Under the pieces are notes generated by a model that was not told where the DNA came from, searched no databases, and worked only from the letters and a program-made list of their open reading frames with translations. A DNA stretch of 20,812 nucleotides, taken from NCBI GenBank assembly GCA_964402955.1, contig CAYOEZ010000063.1:1-20812 (forward strand), given 5' to 3'. Below, in pieces: positions 16,228 to 20,812 of this stretch. This DNA is from CAYOEZ01 sp964402955. Its GTDB lineage: Bacteria > Chloroflexota > DTOL01 > DAOUCN01. The stretch's first letter is position 1; every line of letters begins with the position of its first letter. The position numbers and the translations under genes were made by a program.

Positions 16228-17421
16228 GTGCCGAATTACGTTGGCAGCATAGCTCCTCACGGCGGAGCGCTCGTCAATTGTGAACTGAAGGGCGGCGAAC
16301 GCGCTGCTGCCCTGGAACGATCACACAACCTTCCGTTGCTTAGCCTCGGACCAATCACGATTTCCGATCTGGAACTACTGGCCATTGGCGGATTCAGCCC
16401 CCTGACTGGCTTCATGACCTCGGCAGACTATCGCTCATCCCTCAGTGACATGCACCTGGCGTCAGGCGTTGTCTGGCCGATCCCTGTTACCCTGGCTGTC
16501 ACCACGGACGAAGCCAGGCTACTGCGCGAGGGACAAGACGTTGCCCTGTGCGAGCCGGGCGGGCGTGTCCTGGCTATCCTCACGCTCAAAGAGAAGTTCG
16601 GCTACGACCGTGAGGCGGAAGCACAGAGCGTCTACCGCACAACCGAGGCCAAGCATCCGGGCGTGGCGCGCCTGTATGCTCAGGGTGATGTACTGCTGGG
16701 CGGCGACGTGGTTGTCGTCAATCGTCCCGCCAACGCCACGTTCCCAGAGTATCGTTTCGAGCCTGCCCAGACGCGTGCCATGTTCGCCGAGCGGGGATGG
16801 AAGCGCATTGTTGGATTCCAGACGCGCAACCCCACGCACCGCGCCCACGAGTACATCCAGAAGTCGGCCATGGAGATCGTCGACGGATTGTACTTCAATC
16901 CGCTGGTGGGCGAGACCAAGAGCGACGACGTGCCTGCCAGCGTACGCATGCTGAGCTACGAGAAGTTGCTTGCCAACTACTATCCGGCCGACCGTGTGGT
17001 GCTGGGCGTGCTGCCGGCGGCCATGCGCTATGCCGGGCCGCGCGAGGCCATCTTCCATGCCATCATGCGCAAGAACTACGGCTGTACGCACTTCATCGTT
17101 GGCCGCGACCATGCCGGCGTCGGCAGCTACTACGGAACCTATGACGCCCAGCGCATCTTTGACGAGTTCAAGCCCGGCGAGTTAGGCATTACTCCGTTGT
17201 TCTTCGACAACACGTTCTACTGTAAGCGTTGTGGCGGCATGGCCAGCACGAAGACCTGTCCGCACGACGCCACCAACCATGTCACCTTCAGTGGCACCAA
17301 GGTACGTGAGATGCTCAGCCGCGGCGAGGTGCCGCCGCCAGAGTTCACTCGGCCGGAGGTGGCCGAGGTGCTGATCGCAGGCATGAGGAAAGTGGCAGAG
17401 GAGCAAGCAGCGCGTGGCTAA
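16228..17421 (+). CDS. sat: Sulfate adenylyltransferase (ATP sulfurylase), single-chain
   Basis: A 397-residue enzyme that makes adenosine 5'-phosphosulfate (APS) and pyrophosphate from sulfate and ATP, or runs in reverse during sulfite oxidation. It shows the PUA-like N-terminal region (PHGGALVN, LTGFM), the catalytic QTRNPTHRAHE (198-208) with the His204/His207 HxxH motif, and GRDHAGVG (292-299). A Cys/His cluster, CKRCGGMASTKTCPHD (Cys332, Cys335, Cys344, His346), matches the zinc site described for Thermus-type enzymes. There is no fused APS kinase domain. GTG 16228 is chosen because GGAGG (16214-16218) is 9 nt upstream and the protein starts VPNYVGSIAPHGG. A TTG at 16147 is in frame but has no ribosome site and would add 27 atypical residues. 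The 3' end overlaps the next gene by 8 nt. No cysC, cysH or aprAB lies in the window. Confidence 0.95.
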   Translation: MPNYVGSIAPHGGALVNCELKGGERAAALERSHNLPLLSLGPITISDLELLAIGGFSPLTGFMTSADYRSSLSDMHLASGVVWPIPVTLAVTTDEARLLREGQDVALCEPGGRVLAILTLKEKFGYDREAEAQSVYRTTEAKHPGVARLYAQGDVLLGGDVVVVNRPANATFPEYRFEPAQTRAMFAERGWKRIVGFQTRNPTHRAHEYIQKSAMEIVDGLYFNPLVGETKSDDVPASVRMLSYEKLLANYYPADRVVLGVLPAAMRYAGPREAIFHAIMRKNYGCTHFIVGRDHAGVGSYYGTYDAQRIFDEFKPGELGITPLFFDNTFYCKRCGGMASTKTCPHDATNHVTFSGTKVREMLSRGEVPPPEFTRPEVAEVLIAGMRKVAEEQAARG

Positions 17422-18802
17422 GAGCAAACCCAGAGTTCTTGTCATCGGCCTCGATTGCGCCTCGCCGGAGCTGGTTTTCAGCGACTGGCTGGACGAATTG
17501 CCGGCGCTGAAGAAGCTGGCCCAGGGTGGATTGTGGGGGAAGCTGGAATCGAGCATCCCCTGCATCACCATTCCTGCCTGGATGTCGATGATGACGAGCA
17601 AGGATCCGGGGCAGCTCGGTTTCTACGGCTTCCGCAACCGCGGCGACTTCTCGTACAAGGACTTGAGTTTCGCCACGTCGTTGATGGTCAGGGAAACCAC
17701 GGTGTGGGACATTCTGGGCAAGGCGGGCAAGCGCTCGACGCTGATCGGCGTGCCACCGTCCTATCCGCCCAAGCCGGTGAACGGCAGCCTTATCACGGAC
17801 TTCATGACGCCCAGCACCCAGAACGAGTTCACCTATCCGAGCAGCCTGAAGCCCGAGGTGCAGGCGCTCGTCGGCGACTACATGTTCGACGTTAAGGACT
17901 TCCGCACTGAGGATAAGGACTACCTGCTGCGCCAGGTGTACGAAATGAACGCCCGCCGGCACAAGGTCGCCATGCACATGCTGAAGAAGCAGGACTGGGA
18001 CTTCTTCATGTTTGTGGAGATGGGCGTCGATCGCATGCACCACGGCTTCTGGCGTTTCATGGACGACAAGCATATAAAGCATGATCCAAACTCCCCGCAC
18101 AAGGATGCGATCAAGAACTACTACAAGCACGTGGACGCACAGATCGCCGAGATGCTGACCCAGGTGGACGACGATACGACGGTGCTTGTCGTCTCCGACC
18201 ACGGCGCCAAGCGCATGGACGGCGGCTTCTGTCTGAACGAATGGCTGCAGAAGGAAGGCTATCTTGTCCTGAAGACTCCTGCGCAGGGCGTCACACCGTT
18301 CGAGAAGTGTGCGGTGGACTGGACCAAGACGACTGCCTGGGGCGCGGGCGGCTACTATGGTCGCCTGTTCATCAACGTACAGGGGCGCGAGCCTTACGGT
18401 ATTGTCCCGGCGGCTGACTTCGAGAAGGTGCGCGACGAGATTGCCGCCAAACTGGAAGCGACGCCTGACCATACCGGCAAGGCCATGGGCACGAAGTGTC
18501 TTGTGCCGCAGCGCGTGTACAAAGAGTGCAAGAACATCCCCCCCGACCTGATCTGCTACTTCGGCAACCTGTACTGGCGCTCAGTCGGCAGCATGGGCCA
18601 CGGCTCGGTCTACACGTTCAGCAACGATACCGGCCCGGACGATGCCAACCACGCTGAACATGGCATGGTTATCGTCTACGATCCCAAACACAAGCAAGGG
18701 CGCGAGGTGGTGGGGCGGCAGTTGATGGACATCGCGCCGACAATTCTGAAGGCATTTGGTCAGCCGATTCCCGCGGACATGCGCGGTCGGGTGATTGAGT
18801 AG
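17414..18802 (+). CDS. AlkP-superfamily phosphohydrolase/phosphomutase-like protein
   Basis: A 462-residue protein of the nucleotide pyrophosphatase/phosphodiesterase-like branch of the alkaline phosphatase superfamily (predicted AlkP phosphohydrolase/phosphomutase, COG3379-like). Metal ligands and nucleophile can be traced: Asp14 (VIGLDCAS), Thr52 as likely nucleophile (CITIPAW), Asp206 and His210 (GVDRMHHGFW), Asp262-His263 (VSDHGAK), and His413/His416 (NHAEHG). It has no sulfatase-type CxPxR signature, so it is not a formylglycine sulfatase. There is no signal peptide, so it acts in the cytoplasm. The start GTG 17414 lies within the last codons of sat, giving an 8-nt overlap and likely translational coupling. 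A role linked to sulfur-nucleotide metabolism is only inferred from this coupling. Substrate unknown. Confidence 0.88.
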   Translation: MAKSKPRVLVIGLDCASPELVFSDWLDELPALKKLAQGGLWGKLESSIPCITIPAWMSMMTSKDPGQLGFYGFRNRGDFSYKDLSFATSLMVRETTVWDILGKAGKRSTLIGVPPSYPPKPVNGSLITDFMTPSTQNEFTYPSSLKPEVQALVGDYMFDVKDFRTEDKDYLLRQVYEMNARRHKVAMHMLKKQDWDFFMFVEMGVDRMHHGFWRFMDDKHIKHDPNSPHKDAIKNYYKHVDAQIAEMLTQVDDDTTVLVVSDHGAKRMDGGFCLNEWLQKEGYLVLKTPAQGVTPFEKCAVDWTKTTAWGAGGYYGRLFINVQGREPYGIVPAADFEKVRDEIAAKLEATPDHTGKAMGTKCLVPQRVYKECKNIPPDLICYFGNLYWRSVGSMGHGSVYTFSNDTGPDDANHAEHGMVIVYDPKHKQGREVVGRQLMDIAPTILKAFGQPIPADMRGRVIE

Positions 18803-18824
18803 GAAGACTGAGAGCGACTCTCTC

Positions 18825-19739
18825 ATGCGCTACCACCGTTTTTGGATGGGACTGACCATGGCGTTTCTTGTTGCCGCCTGCGCTGCGCCGCAACAACAGC
18901 AGCGGGCGATTATGCTGCCCGTCATTGTGTCTGAGCCGAGCGCTGCTCGCTTGATCGCACTGGCCAGCGCCGAGCCGGCCTTGCCAATGTGGACGCCGCC
19001 GCCGGCAACAGCGGAGCGTGTGCAAGCGCAGCCGGCAATGCCCACGCCGCGCCGCCCGGTGGTTGTGCTCGATCCGGGGCATACGAGCGAGACGGTGGGG
19101 GCTGTCAGCGCCGGCGGCACGCTGGCGGAGCATGATCTGACGCTGGCGCTGGCGTACAAGCTGGCGCCGTTGCTCAAAGAACGCGGGTTTGATGTCTATA
19201 TGACGCGCAGCGCTGCCGGAAGCACTGTGCTGCCGGTCAAAGATGAGAACAGCGACGGTGTGCTGGATGACTACGAGTACCTGCAACCGCGCACCGACCT
19301 GGCCAACCAGGTGAACGCCGATGTGCTGGTCTCCTTACACTTCAATGGCTCGACCAACCCGGTACAGTCGGGCGCATCTACCTACTATGCTGCCATTGGG
19401 CCGTATCTTGCCGAGAGTGTGCGCCTGGCGAGTTTCGTGCAGCGGAAGCTTGTGGAGGGCATGGGCGCATCCGGCTATCACGTTGTTGACGCAGGCGTGC
19501 TGAGCGATGCCGGCTTGAAGTCGTATGGCACACTGTACAGCCTGGGGCAGAACCCGCAGTTCGCGCGTGCGGGCCGCTGGCCGGGTGTGCTGATCGAGCC
19601 GCTGTTCCTGACCAATGCCGCCGATGCGGCGTTTCTGAAGCGGGCAGACGCGCTGGATGTGCTTGCGCAGGCGGTCGCGCGGGCGATTAGCGACTATTTC
19701 GGGGTCGGGTGCCGCCGGAAAACGTTGGCGGCGGAGTGA
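18825..19739 (+). CDS. N-acetylmuramoyl-L-alanine amidase (Amidase_3), putative lipoprotein
   Basis: About 304 residues from ATG 18825. The N-terminus MGLTMAFLVAACAAP carries a lipobox-like VAAC, suggesting an exported lipid-anchored protein, followed by a Pro/Ala-rich spacer. The Amidase_3 domain (about 75-295) shows the zinc ligands His86 (LDPGHTSE), Glu102 (AEHDLTLAL) and His172 (SLHFNGS), and the catalytic Glu258 (LIEPLFLTN). It should cleave the amide between MurNAc and the stem peptide of peptidoglycan. An EF-hand-like loop, Asp140 to Glu151 (DENSDGVLDDYE), is inserted before the PRTDLAN helix. TTG 18795 is in frame but overlaps the preceding stop; ATG 18825 is preferred although its ribosome site is weak. 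The stop codon lies inside the first copy of the following repeat. It is 22 nt from the AlkP gene, so possibly the same operon. Confidence 0.9.
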   Translation: MRYHRFWMGLTMAFLVAACAAPQQQQRAIMLPVIVSEPSAARLIALASAEPALPMWTPPPATAERVQAQPAMPTPRRPVVVLDPGHTSETVGAVSAGGTLAEHDLTLALAYKLAPLLKERGFDVYMTRSAAGSTVLPVKDENSDGVLDDYEYLQPRTDLANQVNADVLVSLHFNGSTNPVQSGASTYYAAIGPYLAESVRLASFVQRKLVEGMGASGYHVVDAGVLSDAGLKSYGTLYSLGQNPQFARAGRWPGVLIEPLFLTNAADAAFLKRADALDVLAQAVARAISDYFGVGCRRKTLAAE

Positions 19740-19827
19740 TGTGGAGTGCGACGTCTCCAGACGCCGCGCACAGCGCGGCCGAGTGATGTGGAGTGCGACG
19801 TCTCCAGACGCTGCCCACAGCGCGGCC
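19734..19827. repeat. Two tandem copies of a 47-bp repeat
   Basis: Unit 1 (19734-19780) and unit 2 (19781-19827) are nearly identical. Each starts GAGTGATGTGGAGTGCGACG, then has the small palindrome CGTCTCCAGACG. Unit 1 also has a second hairpin, GCCGCGC-ACA-GCGCGGC (19763-19779); in unit 2 this arm has drifted. A third partial copy of the leading segment begins at 19833 and forms the long hairpin that follows. The amidase stop codon (19737-19739) is within unit 1. Confidence 0.85.
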
Positions 19828-19832
19828 GGGAG

Positions 19833-19905
19833 ATGTGGAGTGCGACGAATCCTTTCGTCGCGGAAAGTGCGAAAACGCGACGAAAGGATTCGTCGCACTC
19901 CACAT
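19833..19905. repeat. 30-bp perfect inverted repeat upstream of the CooC-type gene
   Basis: Bases 19833-19862 and 19876-19905 are exact inverted copies with a 13-nt loop. The outer 15 bases of the left arm, ATGTGGAGTGCGACG, also start both 47-bp units. A truncated inverted copy (ACTCCACAT) sits at 19910-19918. The hairpin lies 39 nt before the ATG of the next gene. It could terminate the amidase transcript. It resembles a dispersed palindromic element, not a coding sequence. Confidence 0.85.
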
Positions 19906-19944
19906 ATGTACTCCACATCGGGCAAATGGAATGCAAAGGGATCA

Positions 19945-20715
19945 ATGACAACGACGATTGCAGTGGCAGGCAAAGGTGGGACGGGCAAGACGACAGTGGC
20001 TGCCCTGCTCATACGCTATCTGGTGCAAAACAACAAAGGCTCGGTGCTGGCGATTGACGCCGACCCGAGCTCGAACCTGAACCTAGCGCTGGGCGTCGCG
20101 CTGGAGCAGACGATCGGCAACGTGCGTGAGGAGGCCCTGATCAAGGTGCAGGCCGGCAACATGGGCAGCGGCATGACCAAGACCGACTTCCTGGAATACG
20201 GCGTGCGCGATGCACTAGTGGAAGAGAAGGGTTTTGACCTCCTGGCGATGGGCCGGCCGGAAGGGCAGGGCTGCTACTGCGCTGCCAACAGCATCTTGCG
20301 CAACGCGATGGATCGGCTCTCGCTCGGCTACGACTACGTGGTGATGGACAACGAGGCGGGGCTCGAGCACTTGAGCCGGCGCACGACGCGCGATGTGGAT
20401 ACGCTGCTCGTCGTGTCCGACTTCAGCCAGCGCGGTATTGTCGCCGCCGGCCGCGTGGCCGAGCTGACCCGCGAGCTCAAGACCAAGGTCAAGCGCATGG
20501 GCTTGGTTCTGAACCGTGCGCACGGCTGGACGATCGAAACGCTGCCGGCCGAGGTGCGCGCGGCGGTTGAGGCGACAGGCCTGCCGCTGCTGGCCGTTGT
20601 ACCCGACGATCCGATTTTGGGCGAATACGACATCTTCGGCAAGCCGCTGTGGAACTTACCTGCCAACTCACCGGCCTGGCAGACCCTACAAGAGACGTTT
20701 GGCGCACTAGTCTGA
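19945..20715 (+). CDS. CooC-type ATPase, nickel insertion factor for CO dehydrogenase/acetyl-CoA synthase
   Basis: A 256-residue MinD/ParA-fold ATPase. It has the deviant Walker A GKGGTGKTT (9-17) with both lysines, DADPSSNLNLALG (38-50), and a Cys-x-Cys motif, GCYCAANSILR (Cys110, Cys112). This CxC is the metal-binding dimer site of CooC proteins, at Cys112 and Cys114 in Carboxydothermus. Later come VVMDNEAGLEHLSR and VVPDDPILGEYD. CooC/AcsF proteins help load nickel into carbon monoxide dehydrogenase or acetyl-CoA synthase, so the organism may have the Wood-Ljungdahl pathway or CO oxidation. No CODH subunit gene is inside the window; it may lie just to the right. ATG 19945 follows AAAGGG (19935-19940), and upstream in-frame codons run through the repeats and are not credible. 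Confidence 0.9.
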   Translation: MTTTIAVAGKGGTGKTTVAALLIRYLVQNNKGSVLAIDADPSSNLNLALGVALEQTIGNVREEALIKVQAGNMGSGMTKTDFLEYGVRDALVEEKGFDLLAMGRPEGQGCYCAANSILRNAMDRLSLGYDYVVMDNEAGLEHLSRRTTRDVDTLLVVSDFSQRGIVAAGRVAELTRELKTKVKRMGLVLNRAHGWTIETLPAEVRAAVEATGLPLLAVVPDDPILGEYDIFGKPLWNLPANSPAWQTLQETFGALV

Positions 20716-20790
20716 TGTGCGCAATTGGCGACGGGCGGGCGATCCTGCGCGCTGCAAACTAGTAGTCGGCCACACAGAAGGTGATGCGTC

Positions 20791-20812
20791 ATGCTGTCCG
20801 ATTTTCGGACTC
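20791..20812 (+). CDS. Possible start of a gene running off the right edge
   Basis: ATG 20791 (MLSDFRT...) is preceded by AGAAGG (20775-20780) at about 10 nt, and the frame is open to the window end. ATG 20784 in another frame is also open, so the start is uncertain. It lies 75 nt after the CooC-type gene, in the same direction. Too short to identify. The gap 20716-20790 shows nothing recognisable. Confidence 0.3.

Noticed and set aside
17414..18802. Sulfatase acting with sat
   Set aside because: The formylglycine signature CxPxR is absent. The active-site region reads CITIPAW, as in Thr-nucleophile AlkP relatives.
19734..19905. CRISPR array
   Set aside because: There are only two adjacent 47-bp copies with no spacers between them, and no cas gene is nearby. 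The structure is tandem and inverted repeat, not repeat-spacer.
19657..19944. Upstream extension of the CooC-type protein through the repeats
   Set aside because: The frame is open only because the repeats lack stops in it. It overlaps the amidase, and the Walker A motif normally lies near the N-terminus.

Overview
The window looks like a GC-rich bacterial chromosome segment, most likely from a Chloroflexota lineage (Anaerolineae-like). This is an inference. It rests on the Thr/Ala/Pro-rich linkers in a large secreted protein, the kinase-ATPase-TPR signalling protein, a Gram-positive-type large SRP RNA with an Alu domain, a RecU-type resolvase and a CooC-type ATPase. No plasmid, phage or transposase gene is visible. 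The content is mostly core housekeeping genes plus a few lineage-specific secreted or signalling proteins.

Left part, plus strand (1-7928): the 3' end of a SpoIIE-type PP2C phosphatase and a large Ser/Thr kinase with AAA ATPase and TPR regions form a signalling pair. They are followed by cysS (own promoter), sucD without an adjacent sucC, a strong terminator, and cca. A 19-bp perfect hairpin containing the cca stop codon separates cca from the convergent minus-strand block.

Middle part, minus strand (7950-15917). In transcription order it holds recU (near-leaderless, with a good promoter), the ~268-nt SRP RNA gene (its own TTGACA/TACACT promoter overlapping the recU stop), a membrane-anchored DUF348/G5/3D cell-wall protein (YabE-like), rsmA/ksgA tightly coupled to it, a 1218-residue secreted calcineurin-like phosphoesterase with three malectin-type modules, and fmt. 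The YabE-like/ksgA pairing resembles the Firmicutes arrangement.

Right part, plus strand (16101-20812): a near-consensus promoter and a ~90-nt leader with a hairpin precede sat (ATP sulfurylase). An AlkP-superfamily phosphohydrolase overlaps sat by 8 nt. Next come a lipoprotein-type N-acetylmuramoyl-L-alanine amidase with an EF-hand-like loop, a cluster of direct and inverted repeats (19734-19918), a CooC-type nickel-insertion ATPase, and possibly the first codons of another gene at the edge.

Four intergenic spots hold long, near-perfect inverted repeats (7906-7946, 8951-8986, 15970-16065, 19833-19905). These are the clearest non-coding structures beyond the SRP RNA. I found no convincing wholly new defence or biosynthetic system. 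The most distinctive items are the phosphoesterase-malectin protein, the sat-AlkP coupling, and the recU/SRP RNA arrangement.
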